A stretch of 64,000 bases of DNA from Novosphingobium sp. (lineage in GTDB: Bacteria > Pseudomonadota > Alphaproteobacteria > Sphingomonadales > Sphingomonadaceae): NCBI RefSeq assembly GCF_030699305.1, contig NZ_JAUYNB010000038.1, positions 62,001 to 126,000 on the forward strand, written 5' to 3'. Made by a program: the position numbers and the translations under genes. Numbering within the stretch: the first letter of the stretch is position 1; each line of letters opens with the position of its first letter. The notes beneath the pieces are model-generated. The model was not told where the DNA came from. It saw only the letters and a program-made list of their open reading frames with translations, and made no database searches. This document shows, in pieces, positions 8,179-17,212 of the stretch.

Positions 8179-8203
8179 CCGCCCGGCCAGTGCGGCCGGG
8201 CGG
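8179..8203 (-). terminator. GC hairpin at the end of the lower-pathway operon
   Basis: A perfect 10-bp stem, CCGCCCGGCC (8179-8188) and GGCCGGGCGG (8194-8203), with a 5-nt loop lies 27 bases past the aldolase stop codon on the minus strand. No strong U-tract follows, so it may act as a weak terminator or an mRNA 3'-end stabiliser. Confidence 0.55.
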
Positions 8204-8229
8204 CGAAGCTTGCAGGTCTGGCGGGTTGA

Positions 8230-9270
8230 TCAGCCGGCTGCTGCGTCGCGCTGCTTGACGAGGTCGAGCGCGATGTCGACGATCATGTCTTCCTGCCCGC
8301 CAACCATCTTGCGGCGGCCCACTTCGGCCAGGATCGTGCGGGTATCGATGCCGTAATCGTTCGCGGCCTTTTCGGCGTGGCGCAGGAACGAGCTGTAGAC
8401 ACCGGCATAACCGAGGGTGAGCGTTTCGCGGTCAACCCGGACCGGGCGGTCCTGCAACGGCCGGACGAGGTCTTCGGCAGCGTCCATCAGCGCGAACAGG
8501 TCGCAGCCGTGGTTCCAGCCCATCCGATCCGCTGCCGCAATGAACACTTCGAGCGGGGCATTGCCCGCGCCCGCGCCCATCCCGGCCAGGCTTGCGTCAA
8601 CGCGGATCGCGCCGTTTTCGACCGCGACCAGCGAGTTGGCGACGCCGAGGCTGAGGTTGTGGTGGGCGTGGACCCCGCGCTGGGTTTCGGGCTTCAGCAC
8701 GCGGTCATAGGCCTGCAGCCGCGCGGCATATTCGCCCATGTTCATCGCCCCGCCGCTGTCAGTGACATAGACGCACTGCGCGCCGTAATCTTCCATCAGC
8801 TTGGCCTGTCCGGCCAGCGCTTCGGGGCTGGTCATGTGGCTCATCATCAGGAAGCCGGACACGTCCATGCCCAGCTTGCGGGCGGCTTCGATGTGCTGCT
8901 TCGATACGTCCGCTTCGGTGCAGTGGGTGGCGATGCGGACCGATTTCACGCCCATTTCGCAGGCGTGCTTCAGGTCATGCACGGTGCCGATGCCGGGCAG
9001 CAGCAGCGTGGTCAGGATGCTGTGTTCCAGCACTTCGGCAACCGCGCCGATCCAGTCCCAATCGGTATAGGCGCCAAAGCCATAGTTGAAGCTGGAGCCT
9101 TGAAGGCCGTCGCCGTGGGCCACTTCGATCGCGTCGACTTTGGCCCGGTCCAGCGCGCGGGCAATCGCCTGCACGTGGTCAAGGCCATACTGGTGGCGGA
9201 TCGCGTGCATCCCGTCGCGCAGGGTGACGTCCTGGATGTAAAGCTTGGTCTGGGTCGGATCGAAGTTCAT
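8230..9270 (-). CDS. mhpE: 4-hydroxy-2-oxovalerate aldolase
   Basis: This enzyme cleaves 4-hydroxy-2-oxovalerate to pyruvate and acetaldehyde, the last carbon-carbon cleavage of the meta pathway, and forms a channelling complex with the acylating acetaldehyde dehydrogenase. The 346-residue protein starts with the DRE-TIM aldolase motif [18 protein letters not shown], whose Asp and Arg are catalytic. It has the metal-binding HAHHN motif near residue 200 and the C-terminal helical communication domain ([22 protein letters not shown]). Its start overlaps the stop of the dehydrogenase gene. Size and motifs match MhpE/DmpG/BphI. Confidence 0.95.
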   Translation of the reverse strand: MNFDPTQTKLYIQDVTLRDGMHAIRHQYGLDHVQAIARALDRAKVDAIEVAHGDGLQGSSFNYGFGAYTDWDWIGAVAEVLEHSILTTLLLPGIGTVHDLKHACEMGVKSVRIATHCTEADVSKQHIEAARKLGMDVSGFLMMSHMTSPEALAGQAKLMEDYGAQCVYVTDSGGAMNMGEYAARLQAYDRVLKPETQRGVHAHHNLSLGVANSLVAVENGAIRVDASLAGMGAGAGNAPLEVFIAAADRMGWNHGCDLFALMDAAEDLVRPLQDRPVRVDRETLTLGYAGVYSSFLRHAEKAANDYGIDTRTILAEVGRRKMVGGQEDMIVDIALDLVKQRDAAAG

Positions 9271-10208
9271 GCTGCTGCTCCCGCGAAGTGGCGCTGGGCG
9301 ATCTTTTCAGCCGTCTTGAGCGCGGCCGAAGTCATGATGTCGAGGTTGCCGGCGTAGGCAGGCAGGTAATGCGCCGCGCCTTCGACCTCGAGGAACACCG
9401 ACACCTTGAGGCCGGTGTATTCGGCGTCCATTTCCGGAATGCGCAGCGGGCGGTTGGAGCCGATATGCTCAAACTGCACGTCCTGCTTCAGGCGGTAGCC
9501 GGGGACATACGTCTGCACGTCGGCAACCATGTCGAGGATCGACTGGCGGATGGCGTCCTGATCGCCGTCCTCGCACAGGCAATAGACCGTATCGCGCATG
9601 ATCAGCGGCGGTTCGGCCGGGTTGAGCACGATGATCGCCTTGCCGCGCGTCGCGCCGCCGACGTCCATGATCGCCTGACTGGTGGTTTCGGTAAATTCGT
9701 CGATGTTGGCGCGGGTGCCGGGACCGGCGCTCCTGGACGAGATCGAGGCGACGATCTCACCGTAGTGGACTTTGGCCACGCGGTTGACCGCCGCAACGAT
9801 CGGGATCGTCGCCTGCCCGCCGCAGGTCACCATGTTGACGTTCAGCGCATCGAGGTTGGCATCGCCGTTGACCGGGGGGACGGTGAAGGGACCGATGGCC
9901 GCCGGGGTCAGGTCGATCATCCGCTTGCCCGCCGCCAGCACCAGTTCGCTGTTGCGCTTGTGCGCATAGGCGCTGGTTGCGTCGAACACGATGCCGATGT
10001 CGGCGAATTCGGGCATCTTGAGCAGCCCGTCGATCCCTTCGGCGGTGATCGGCACGCCCATCCGCGCGGCGCGCTTCAGTCCGTCGGATTCCGGGTCGAT
10101 CCCCACGAAGGCACCCATTTCCAGCACGGACGACAGCCGCATGATCTTGATCATCAGGTCGGTGCCGATGTTGCCCGATCCGATGATCGCCACTTTCGTC
10201 TTGGTCAT
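9267..10208 (-). CDS. mhpF: Acetaldehyde dehydrogenase (acylating)
   Basis: This enzyme converts acetaldehyde, CoA and NAD+ to acetyl-CoA, partnering the aldolase encoded downstream. The 313-residue protein begins [22 protein letters not shown], a Rossmann NAD-binding motif. It carries the catalytic Cys in [15 protein letters not shown] near residue 130. Longer upstream reading is excluded because it would run through the hydratase end. The ATG at 10208 lies two bases from the hydratase stop, and the gene overlaps the aldolase by four bases, giving a tight operon. Confidence 0.95.
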   Translation of the reverse strand: MTKTKVAIIGSGNIGTDLMIKIMRLSSVLEMGAFVGIDPESDGLKRAARMGVPITAEGIDGLLKMPEFADIGIVFDATSAYAHKRNSELVLAAGKRMIDLTPAAIGPFTVPPVNGDANLDALNVNMVTCGGQATIPIVAAVNRVAKVHYGEIVASISSRSAGPGTRANIDEFTETTSQAIMDVGGATRGKAIIVLNPAEPPLIMRDTVYCLCEDGDQDAIRQSILDMVADVQTYVPGYRLKQDVQFEHIGSNRPLRIPEMDAEYTGLKVSVFLEVEGAAHYLPAYAGNLDIMTSAALKTAEKIAQRHFAGAAA

Positions 10209-10209
10209 G

Positions 10210-10992
10210 TCATGCCTTCCCGTAAGTAAAGCTGCATTCGCCGATCCCGGCGATTTTTGTGCAAACCCGGTTGCCCGGCTGGAGCGTAACCATCGGCCCC
10301 AGCGCGCCGGCCAGCAGGACATCGCCCGCCTTGAGCGGTTCGCCGCGCGCGGCCAGCGTGCGGGCCAGCCAGGCAGCGGCGTTGAGCGGATTGCCGAGCG
10401 CAGCCGCACCGATCCCGGTGGAGACGACCGCGCCGTCGAACGTCATTTCCATGCCTGCGCCTTCGAGGTCGAGCCCCGCCAGCGGCAGGCCCTGCCCGGC
10501 CAGCACGAAGAACGCGCTACTGCCGTTGTCGGCCACCGTATCGGCAAAGGTGATCTTCCAGTCGGCAATGCGGCTGTCGACGATCTCGATCGCGGCGTGG
10601 ACGCTCGCCACGGCAGCGGCGACGTCTTCGGGCGTGGTGTCGGGCGAGGGCAGGTCGGCGGACAGGACGAAGGCGATTTCCGCTTCGGCCTTGGGCTGGA
10701 TGCACCTGGCGGCGTCCAGCGTCCCGCCATCGGCGACGCGCATGTCATCGAACAGCACGCCGAAGTCCGGCTGGTCCACGCCCAGCTGCTCCTGCACGGC
10801 CTTGGCGGTCAGCCCGGCCTTGCGGCCGACGATGCGGCGGCCCTGCGCTTCCCAGAAGCGGGTGTTGATGGTCTGGACGGCATAGGCGCCCACGACGTCG
10901 ACCGGGTCCAGCCCGTCGCGCATCGGGGGAACCACCCCGTCGGTATAGGCCGCGCGCAACCGGCGGGCGAGATCGTCGTGGCTGATGGTCAT
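10210..10992 (-). CDS. mhpD: 2-oxopent-4-enoate hydratase
   Basis: The enzyme hydrates 2-hydroxypenta-2,4-dienoate, released by meta-cleavage hydrolases, to 4-hydroxy-2-oxovalerate. The 260-residue protein shows the family's GRKAGLT motif, the metal-binding acidic cluster [11 protein letters not shown] and the C-terminal [19 protein letters not shown]. It is the first gene of the three-gene lower-pathway operon and is divergent from an IclR regulator, 78 bases away, which probably controls it. Confidence 0.93.
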   Translation of the reverse strand: MTISHDDLARRLRAAYTDGVVPPMRDGLDPVDVVGAYAVQTINTRFWEAQGRRIVGRKAGLTAKAVQEQLGVDQPDFGVLFDDMRVADGGTLDAARCIQPKAEAEIAFVLSADLPSPDTTPEDVAAAVASVHAAIEIVDSRIADWKITFADTVADNGSSAFFVLAGQGLPLAGLDLEGAGMEMTFDGAVVSTGIGAAALGNPLNAAAWLARTLAARGEPLKAGDVLLAGALGPMVTLQPGNRVCTKIAGIGECSFTYGKA

Positions 10993-11064
10993 GCGAGTCC
11001 TCTCTCTGTCCCGTTCCGAATAGGCCGGGCTTCTGGCTTGCGCCAGACGGGGACCGGGCTATCA

Positions 11065-11079
11065 TCTCACATGATGAGA
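11065..11079. promoter_or_regulatory. Palindromic operator candidate TCTCA-N5-TGAGA
   Basis: The dyad TCTCACATGATGAGA overlaps the start codon of the IclR gene and lies 73 bases from the hydratase start. A near-identical dyad (13 of 15 bases) occurs at 31668-31682, between the maleate isomerase and a small HTH gene. A second dyad, TCTGGC-TTGC-GCCAGA, is at 11032-11047. Placement suggests autorepression plus control of the divergent operon. Confidence 0.5.
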
Positions 11080-11838
11080 CGCGGCACCCCCACCCTGACT
11101 TCGCTGTCCCGCTCGCTGGCGATGCTGGAAGCGGTGATTGCCGATGGCGGCGCGCGCAGCGTGGCCGCGCTGGCGCGCGAACTGGGCGTTCCGGCCGCGA
11201 CCGCGCACCGCCAGATCCATTCGCTGGTCGAGCAAGGCTATCTCGCCCGCCACGGGGGCGGGGGGCACGTCGCCGGGCCGCGGCTGCTCGCCCTGCTGGG
11301 GCAGCTGGATGAAAAACAGGTGATCGCCAATGCCGCCGCGCCGGTGCTCCACCAGCTCGCCGCTGATCTGGGCTGCGTGGTCCAGCTGGGCACGCTGGAC
11401 GGGGACATGGTGACATACCGGATCAAGACCGGGCAGGGCGCGGGCAACCTGTTCACCCGCGTCGGCATGCAGCATGAGGCCTATTGTTCGGGGATCGGCA
11501 AAGTGCTGCTGGCGCATCTCCCCGAGGATCAGCAGCAGACTTATCTGGCCGGCGGGCCATTCCCGGCGCTGACCGCGCGGACGATTACCGATGCCCGCGC
11601 GCTGGCTGCCGAACTGCACAAGGTCAGCGAACAGGGCCATGCCATCGACGATGGTGAGGTGGCCGATGGCCTGATCTGTGTGGCGGTGCCGGTCCACCAG
11701 CCCGATGGCCGCGTTCTGGCCGCTGTTTCGATCTCCCAATCCGGCGCGGCAGTGCATCCACCGGCCGTGCTGATGCCGCGCCTTCAGGCCGTGGCGGCAG
11801 AGATCGAGCGCGCCGCATTCGGCCGGACGTTCCGGTAA
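11071..11838 (+). CDS. IclR-family transcriptional regulator
   Basis: The 255-residue protein has an N-terminal winged helix-turn-helix (SVAALARELGVPAATAHRQIHSLVEQGYLAR, about residues 28-58). An IclR effector domain follows, with MQHEAYCSGIGKVLLAHLPE and AIDDGEVADGLICVAVPV, the region where small aromatic effectors bind in this family. The ATG at 11071 is favoured; a second ATG follows directly at 11074. It is divergent from the hydratase-dehydrogenase-aldolase operon, so control of the lower pathway is the likely role. Confidence 0.9.
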   Translation: MMRRGTPTLTSLSRSLAMLEAVIADGGARSVAALARELGVPAATAHRQIHSLVEQGYLARHGGGGHVAGPRLLALLGQLDEKQVIANAAAPVLHQLAADLGCVVQLGTLDGDMVTYRIKTGQGAGNLFTRVGMQHEAYCSGIGKVLLAHLPEDQQQTYLAGGPFPALTARTITDARALAAELHKVSEQGHAIDDGEVADGLICVAVPVHQPDGRVLAAVSISQSGAAVHPPAVLMPRLQAVAAEIERAAFGRTFR

Positions 11839-12203
11839 ATGCGTGCTGCAACCGCACCTCCGACGCACCGCAGATTAATTCATAGCATTCCCATAGCATC
11901 GAGTATCAGCACCTAGTTTACAGGGGCGTGCCGGGTCGTCGTGAGTTTGGTGGCAGTTTTTGGGGCAGCGCTGGCGGTTGTGTCGGTCGATGCGCGGGGC
12001 AATCCGGCCGCGTCGCTCCCGCTGCCGGATTGCCCCGCGTTCGAACGATGTGAGAACCCGGCGCACCAGCCGGGCGTGGCAGCTGGCTTTCCGGAGCCCG
12101 CGCCGGGGCGGACCAGTTGACCGCGGCGCGGAAATGTGTCGAGATTGCGGTCCGGAAAGGGCAGCCAGGTGGGGGCTGGTCCGGCAACGGGATAGTGACG
12201 CAC
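11839..12203. other. Intergenic region before the AraC regulator
   Basis: No gene or RNA could be supported in these 365 bases. A TTG-initiated extension of the AraC frame begins at 12117 but adds residues without family similarity. A long open frame on the opposite strand is a composition shadow. Confidence 0.4.
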
Positions 12204-13217
12204 ATGGAGCCTTCGGGAATCTTGCCCGGTCAGCCATCCGGCCTGCCCGTTGCGCTGGCCACAACGACCTTTCGGTCGCGCGATATCGACGAAGTGCGCG
12301 CGCACGTTGGCCGGATGTATTGCGACCACACGTTGCAGCTGGTCAACCGCCGCAGCGATCTGGATACCCGGACCAGCCGGCTGGAATGCCGCGCGCTGAC
12401 AGTCGCCGAGGTGACCTATGGCGCGGACGTTCTGGTTACGCCCGGCAGCTTTGATCGGTTCTATCTTGTGCAGGTGCCCACCGCAGGCCGCGCGTGGGTT
12501 ACGGTTGGGGGGGAGCAGCATGCCTGCCTGCCCGGTCGGGCTACGGTCCAGAACCCCGAACAGCCAGTGGAAATGTTCTGGAGCGCGGATTGCCGCAAGA
12601 CCGTGCTGCGGTATGAGCGCGCCAGTTTTGAGCGGTTTGCCGAGCTGGCCGGCGGCGCGCCGGTCAAGCGGGCCCTGGCGATGGAGCCATCGGTCGCCCT
12701 GACCGAGACTGCGGGAGTGGCGCTTGCGTCCATTCTGCGCAGCCTGTCGGACTTGTCGCAGGTTGCCCGCGATGGCCTGCCGCCGATCCTGAAGGCGCAC
12801 CTGGAAACGTGCTTCATGTCAGCCTTGCTGATGCTGCAGGACCGCGCGGCGCTGGACCGGTTCCAGCAGGCAGACCGCCACGCGCCTTCGCCGGCCGTGG
12901 GCAAGGTGCGCGATTATCTGCACGCCCATGCGCATGAACCGATTGGCCTGGCCGAGCTGTGCGCGGTGGGCGGCGTGCCGCTGCGGACGCTGCATCACCA
13001 GTTCCGGTGCTGCCTTGGGGTCACACCGCTGCAACTGCTCCGCGATATCCGGCTGGAACGGGTGCGGGCCGATCTGCTGCGCGGCGGGCCGGGAATCAGC
13101 GTCACGGGGGTGGCGCTCAACTGGGGGTTCGATCACTTCGGGCGATTCGCGGCGCATTATCGCCAGCGGTTTGGCGAGGCCCCGCGTGAGACGTTGCACC
13201 GCACGCAGTCGCACTGA
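12204..13217 (+). CDS. AraC/XylS-family transcriptional regulator
   Basis: The 337-residue protein has an N-terminal AraC-binding-like effector domain (FRSRDIDEVRAHVGRMYCDHTLQLV, then a cupin-like stretch) and a C-terminal pair of helix-turn-helices from about residue 240 (VRDYLHAHAHEPIGLAELCAVGGVPLRTLHHQFRCCLGVTPLQLLRDIRLERVRADLL...GFDHFGRFAAHYRQRFGEAPRETL). Regulators of this layout commonly activate aromatic catabolic promoters. The gene lies 118 bases upstream of, and parallel to, the StyA-like gene, a probable target. I chose the ATG at 12204 over the upstream TTG at 12117. Confidence 0.88.
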   Translation: MEPSGILPGQPSGLPVALATTTFRSRDIDEVRAHVGRMYCDHTLQLVNRRSDLDTRTSRLECRALTVAEVTYGADVLVTPGSFDRFYLVQVPTAGRAWVTVGGEQHACLPGRATVQNPEQPVEMFWSADCRKTVLRYERASFERFAELAGGAPVKRALAMEPSVALTETAGVALASILRSLSDLSQVARDGLPPILKAHLETCFMSALLMLQDRAALDRFQQADRHAPSPAVGKVRDYLHAHAHEPIGLAELCAVGGVPLRTLHHQFRCCLGVTPLQLLRDIRLERVRADLLRGGPGISVTGVALNWGFDHFGRFAAHYRQRFGEAPRETLHRTQSH

Positions 13218-13316
13218 CTGGTGACAGACCGCCACTGCGGCCTGGCCATCTTGCGATGACTGGATAGTCGTTGCGCCCGGCGGATTGAGCCAATCCTGCA
13301 CTGCCATAGCCTGCAC

Positions 13317-13335
13317 GTCATGAAACAATCATGAC
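13317..13335. promoter_or_regulatory. Perfect dyad directly before the StyA-like gene
   Basis: GTCATGA (13317-13323) and TCATGAC (13329-13335) form a perfect 7-bp inverted repeat with a 5-bp spacer, touching the ATG at 13336. It is a good operator candidate for a dimeric regulator, or could occlude the ribosome in mRNA. No second copy was noticed in the window. Confidence 0.45.
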
Positions 13336-14583
13336 ATGAGGGAAGTGATGGCGAAGATTGCGATTGTGGGCGCGGGTCAGGCCGGGCTCCATCTGGGGAT
13401 CGGGCTGTTGCTGTCCGGACATCAGGTGACGATGCTGTCCAACCGCACGGGTGAGCAGATCGCGGCGGGCACGGTCATTTCCAGCCAGTCGATGTACGGC
13501 ATGGCGCTGGGGCTGGAACGCGAACTGGGCATCGATTACTGGCAGGACAGCGCGCCGCAATATGCCGGGGCGCAGATGCGCGTGGCGGACAGCGACGGCA
13601 ACGTCATGCTGTTCTGGCAGGGCGCGATGGATGAACCCGGCCAGTCGATCGACCAGCGCGTCAAGATGCCGGTCTGGATCGACCGGTTCATCGAACTGGG
13701 CGGCGATTTCCGGCTGGTCGATGCCGGGATTGCGGAGCTGGAGGAGCTGGCCGGATCGCACGACCTGACCGTGATCGCATCGGGCAAGGGCGAGATCGGG
13801 CAGCTGTTCACCCGCAACCCGGACCGGTCCCCCTTTACCCAGCCGCAGCGGGTGCTGGCGCTGACCTACGTCAACCGGTTCCGCCCGCGTCCCGGTATTC
13901 CGGCGATCTGCATCAACATCAATCCCGGCATCGGTGAATTCGTCTCGTTTCCGGGGCTGACGCTGAGCGGAGCCTGCGAAATCTTCACCATCGAAGCCGT
14001 CCCCGGCGGCCCGATGGACGTGTGGGACGACGTGAAGACGCCCGAAGAACACCTGAAAGTCAGCGAACACCTGCTGCGCACGTTCTTTCCGCTGGAAGCG
14101 GAGCGGATCGATGGCCACCTGGAACTGACCGACGACAAGGCGGTACTGCGCGGGCGGATCACGCCGACCACCAAGTATCCGGTCGCGACCCTGCCCAGCG
14201 GCGCGCAAGTGTTCGGGCTGGCCGACGTCGTGTGCCTCAACGATCCGCTGACGGGCCAGGGCTCCAACAATGCCTCGAAGGGCGCGAAGATCTATCTCGA
14301 TGCGATCAACGCGCGCGGCGATGCGCCGTTTGACGAAGCGTGGATGAACGCCGTGTTCGAGGAATACTGGGACTATGCCCGCTATCCGGTGGCCTACACC
14401 AACCAGACGCTGGGCCAGCCGCCCGAACACATGCTGCGGATCCTGAAGACCGCCGAATCCGATGCCGGGCTGGCGCACCTGATGGCCAACAGCTTCAACG
14501 ATCCGAAGTCGATCGCGCCCTGGTATTACGATGCCGCGGCAGCTCACGAATTCCTGGACGGGCGCACGCCAGTGGCGGCCTGA
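13336..14583 (+). CDS. StyA-type FAD-dependent monooxygenase (styrene/indole monooxygenase family)
   Basis: Family members are two-component flavoproteins that epoxidise styrene or indole using FADH2 supplied by a separate reductase (StyB). The 415-residue protein opens with the FAD-binding motif IVGAGQAGLHLGIGLLLSGHQVTML and has the StyA-like tail GLADVVCLNDPLTGQGSNNASKGAKIYLDAI, with a second FAD-contact region (DPLTGQGSN). Length matches StyA (about 415). The ATG at 13336 lacks a clear ribosome site; an ATG at 13348 is an alternative. No StyB-like reductase gene is found in the window, so reduced flavin must come from elsewhere. The substrate is unknown. Confidence 0.88.
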   Translation: MREVMAKIAIVGAGQAGLHLGIGLLLSGHQVTMLSNRTGEQIAAGTVISSQSMYGMALGLERELGIDYWQDSAPQYAGAQMRVADSDGNVMLFWQGAMDEPGQSIDQRVKMPVWIDRFIELGGDFRLVDAGIAELEELAGSHDLTVIASGKGEIGQLFTRNPDRSPFTQPQRVLALTYVNRFRPRPGIPAICININPGIGEFVSFPGLTLSGACEIFTIEAVPGGPMDVWDDVKTPEEHLKVSEHLLRTFFPLEAERIDGHLELTDDKAVLRGRITPTTKYPVATLPSGAQVFGLADVVCLNDPLTGQGSNNASKGAKIYLDAINARGDAPFDEAWMNAVFEEYWDYARYPVAYTNQTLGQPPEHMLRILKTAESDAGLAHLMANSFNDPKSIAPWYYDAAAAHEFLDGRTPVAA

Positions 14584-14666
14584 TTTCCAGCCTGAATCCT
14601 GCCCGCCGGACCACCTGAAGAAACCGGGTCCGGCCGGGCAGTCATACGCGAATGGGGAGAATACAC

Positions 14667-17045
14667 ATGGTGGCACTACAAACTGTCCGCGCCTTGCGCG
14701 GGCTGAGGGGATCGTTTTTGCTTGGCACGGCGGCGCTGTTCGTCGCGACGCCTGCGTGGGGGCAAGCCGCAGAGGAGCAGCAGGCCGAATCCGGCTCCGC
14801 GCTGGATGAAGTCATCACGGTGACGGCGCGCAAACGCGCGGAATCGCTGCAGGATACGCCGATCTCGATCACGGCGTTTTCCGACCGGGCGCTGGAAGCG
14901 CGCGGAGTCCAGAGCACCGATGCGCTGGCGCAGCTGACCCCGAACATGACGCTTCAGAACAACCCCTCGTTCAGCGGGGCCAGCAACAGCGCGTCGATCT
15001 ATATCCGCGGCGTCGGCCAGCAGGATTTCGTGCCAACCGTGGAACCGGGCGTGGGCGTGTATGTGGACGGCGTCTATGTCGCCCGCTCGGTCGGTGCGAT
15101 CCTGGATCTGGTCGATTTCGAACGGATCGAAGTGCTGCGCGGGCCGCAGGGCACGCTGTTTGGCCGCAACACCATCGGCGGGGCGATTTCGATCACCACC
15201 AGGGCCCCGGACGATCAGCTGTCGTTCAGCGGTTCGGCGACCTATGGCACCGACAACCTGACCGTGTTCAAGGGCACGGTGAACCTGCCGCTGTCGGATG
15301 CGGCCGCGCTGCGGGTGACGGGGGGATACTTCGGGCAGGACGGCTATGTCACGCGCACGTTCGATGGCAAGCAGCTGGGCAATTCCAACCGCTTTGCCGG
15401 ACGCGCCGCGCTGCGCCTGAAGCCGCAGGACGGCTGGACCGTGGACATCGGCTTCGATGGCACCACCGCGCGCGAAAACGGTCCGGCGATGTCGCTGATC
15501 GGCATCAATTACGGCACGACTACCGATCCGGCGACCCCGCCCTTCGCCGACATTTCCAACATCATCGCCAACGTCATGGCGGGCGGCGGCATGGTCCCGT
15601 GCGCCACCCCGGTCAGCCCGCTGAACCTGTCGGTCGCGGGGTGCTATGACAACCGCTATGTGCTGGGGCCGGATGCCAACGCGGGCACCGCGCCGTCCTA
15701 TTCCAATTCCGATATCTGGGGCGCCAGCATGGTCCACGCGATCGAGCTGGGCGATGACCTCGACCTCAAGAGCATCACCGCCTATCGCCGGTTGACCGGC
15801 ACCTTCGCGCGCGACGGCGATGGCTCGCCCGTCACCATCGCGCAGTTCTATGACCGGATCGAGCAGAAGCAGTTCAGTCAGGAATTGCAGCTGCTGGGCA
15901 AGAGCTTCGACGGCAAGCTCGACTGGATTCTGGGCGGCTATTACTTCAAGGAATCGGGTATCAACGTGAACCGGCTGCTGTTCACGATTTCCGAATTCCA
16001 GTCGGGCGGGGCGTTTCGCAACGAAAGCTTTGCCGCGTTCGGGCAGGGCACGCTGGCGCTGGGCGACATGGTCAAGCTGACGGCGGGGCTGCGCTATACC
16101 CATGACCGCAAGGCGTTCCACCCCGATCAGGTGATCCTGGCCAACCGCGCCGCGTTTCTGGGCGCGCCGTTCAATTCGCCGATCTTTGACGCAGGCACGC
16201 GGGTGCTGCCGAATGTGGAAGCGAAGGTCAGCTTCAGCGAAGTGACGCCGATGGTGAACCTGGCGTTCCAGCCCACGTCCTCGCTGATGACGTATGTTAC
16301 CTGGTCGCGCGGGTTCAAATCGGGCGGGTTCAGCCAGCGGGTGTTCCCGCCGATCATTCCGGGGGTGACCACGCCGATCACCGATCCGGTCGCCGCAATC
16401 CCCTCGTTCGCGCCGGAACGGGTCGACGTCTATGAAGGCGGGGTCAAGTTCCAGACGCCCGACCGGCTGGTGACGCTGAACCTTGCGGCGTATTATACCG
16501 ACTACAAGGACTTGCAGGTGCAGGTCTTCACCAGCGTCGCGCCGGTGTTCCGCAACGCCGCCAGCGCAACGATCAAGGGCTTCGAAGCCGAGGGCCAGCT
16601 GCGCCCGCTGCCGGGCCTGCTGATCGAAGGCACGCTGGGGCTGACCGATGCGTCGTACAAGGGGATCGATCAGGCGACGACTTACATCAACCCGGCCAAC
16701 ATGTTCGAACGCGTGTCGAAGTGGACCGCATCGGCGGCGGTGACGTACGAGATCGAACTGCCGGGCGGATCGACCCTGCGGCCCCATGCCGACTGGTCAT
16801 GGCGCAGCAAGTTCTACAACAACACCTTCAACACTGCGCGGATCGCGCAGCCGGGCTATCACCTGTTCAACGCCAGCCTGGGCTGGTCGTCGGCGGATGA
16901 AAAGTTCGGGCTGGCCGCGACGGTCAAGAACATCGGCAACGAACGCTTCCTGCTGTCGGGCATTCTGGTCGATGCAATCCAGGCGTTCGAAGGCGTCTAC
17001 AATCGCGGGCGCGAATGGTCGGTGACGGCTTCGGTCAAGTTCTGA
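14667..17045 (+). CDS. TonB-dependent outer-membrane receptor (1)
   Basis: This is a sphingomonad-type TonB-dependent receptor, probably importing the aromatic substrate or a related ligand. The 792-residue protein has a signal peptide ending at AWGQA, a plug domain (DEVITVTARKRAESLQDTPISITAFS, then IEVLRGPQGTLFGRNTIGGAISITTR) and a long beta-barrel ending in the aromatic residue typical of outer-membrane proteins (VTASVKF). The ATG at 14667 has GGGGAGA six bases upstream. It follows the StyA-like gene by 83 bases and is followed by a strong terminator. Confidence 0.92.
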   Translation: MVALQTVRALRGLRGSFLLGTAALFVATPAWGQAAEEQQAESGSALDEVITVTARKRAESLQDTPISITAFSDRALEARGVQSTDALAQLTPNMTLQNNPSFSGASNSASIYIRGVGQQDFVPTVEPGVGVYVDGVYVARSVGAILDLVDFERIEVLRGPQGTLFGRNTIGGAISITTRAPDDQLSFSGSATYGTDNLTVFKGTVNLPLSDAAALRVTGGYFGQDGYVTRTFDGKQLGNSNRFAGRAALRLKPQDGWTVDIGFDGTTARENGPAMSLIGINYGTTTDPATPPFADISNIIANVMAGGGMVPCATPVSPLNLSVAGCYDNRYVLGPDANAGTAPSYSNSDIWGASMVHAIELGDDLDLKSITAYRRLTGTFARDGDGSPVTIAQFYDRIEQKQFSQELQLLGKSFDGKLDWILGGYYFKESGINVNRLLFTISEFQSGGAFRNESFAAFGQGTLALGDMVKLTAGLRYTHDRKAFHPDQVILANRAAFLGAPFNSPIFDAGTRVLPNVEAKVSFSEVTPMVNLAFQPTSSLMTYVTWSRGFKSGGFSQRVFPPIIPGVTTPITDPVAAIPSFAPERVDVYEGGVKFQTPDRLVTLNLAAYYTDYKDLQVQVFTSVAPVFRNAASATIKGFEAEGQLRPLPGLLIEGTLGLTDASYKGIDQATTYINPANMFERVSKWTASAAVTYEIELPGGSTLRPHADWSWRSKFYNNTFNTARIAQPGYHLFNASLGWSSADEKFGLAATVKNIGNERFLLSGILVDAIQAFEGVYNRGREWSVTASVKF

Positions 17046-17066
17046 CCGACTGGTCCGTGTGAAGCG

Positions 17067-17099
17067 GCGCAGGCTGTCCGGGGGCCGGGCAGCCTGCGC
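17067..17099 (+). terminator. Rho-independent terminator after TonB receptor 1
   Basis: A perfect 10-bp stem, GCGCAGGCTG (17067-17076) and CAGCCTGCGC (17090-17099), with a 13-nt loop is followed by TGTTTGTTG. A second stem, CCGCACT (17111-17117) and AGTGCGG (17131-17137), followed by TTTT may reinforce it. Confidence 0.75.
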
Positions 17100-17212
17100 T
17101 GTTTGTTGCGCCGCACTTGCGAATAGTGAGAGTGCGGTTTTGGATTGGCGGGCCGACCCGGCTATGGGCAGCCTGCACGCGCCGCGCGATCAGCGGCGAG
17201 AGGGACCGGATC

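Noticed and set aside
8377..10229. Long plus-strand open frames over the aldolase and dehydrogenase genes
   Set aside because: High GC content leaves antisense frames open. The encoded sequences are His/Arg/Gly-rich without family features, and the minus-strand genes are clear.
9991..11070. Upstream extension of the IclR frame through the hydratase gene
   Set aside because: It is antisense to a well-supported hydratase. The IclR N-terminus fits the ATG at 11071.
11913..12800. 295-codon minus-strand frame overlapping the AraC gene
   Set aside because: Composition is that of an antisense shadow and the plus-strand AraC regulator is well supported.
14676..16787. 703-codon minus-strand frame under TonB receptor 1
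   Set aside because: It is an antisense shadow of the receptor gene, rich in Arg/His/Gly with no signal or domain pattern.
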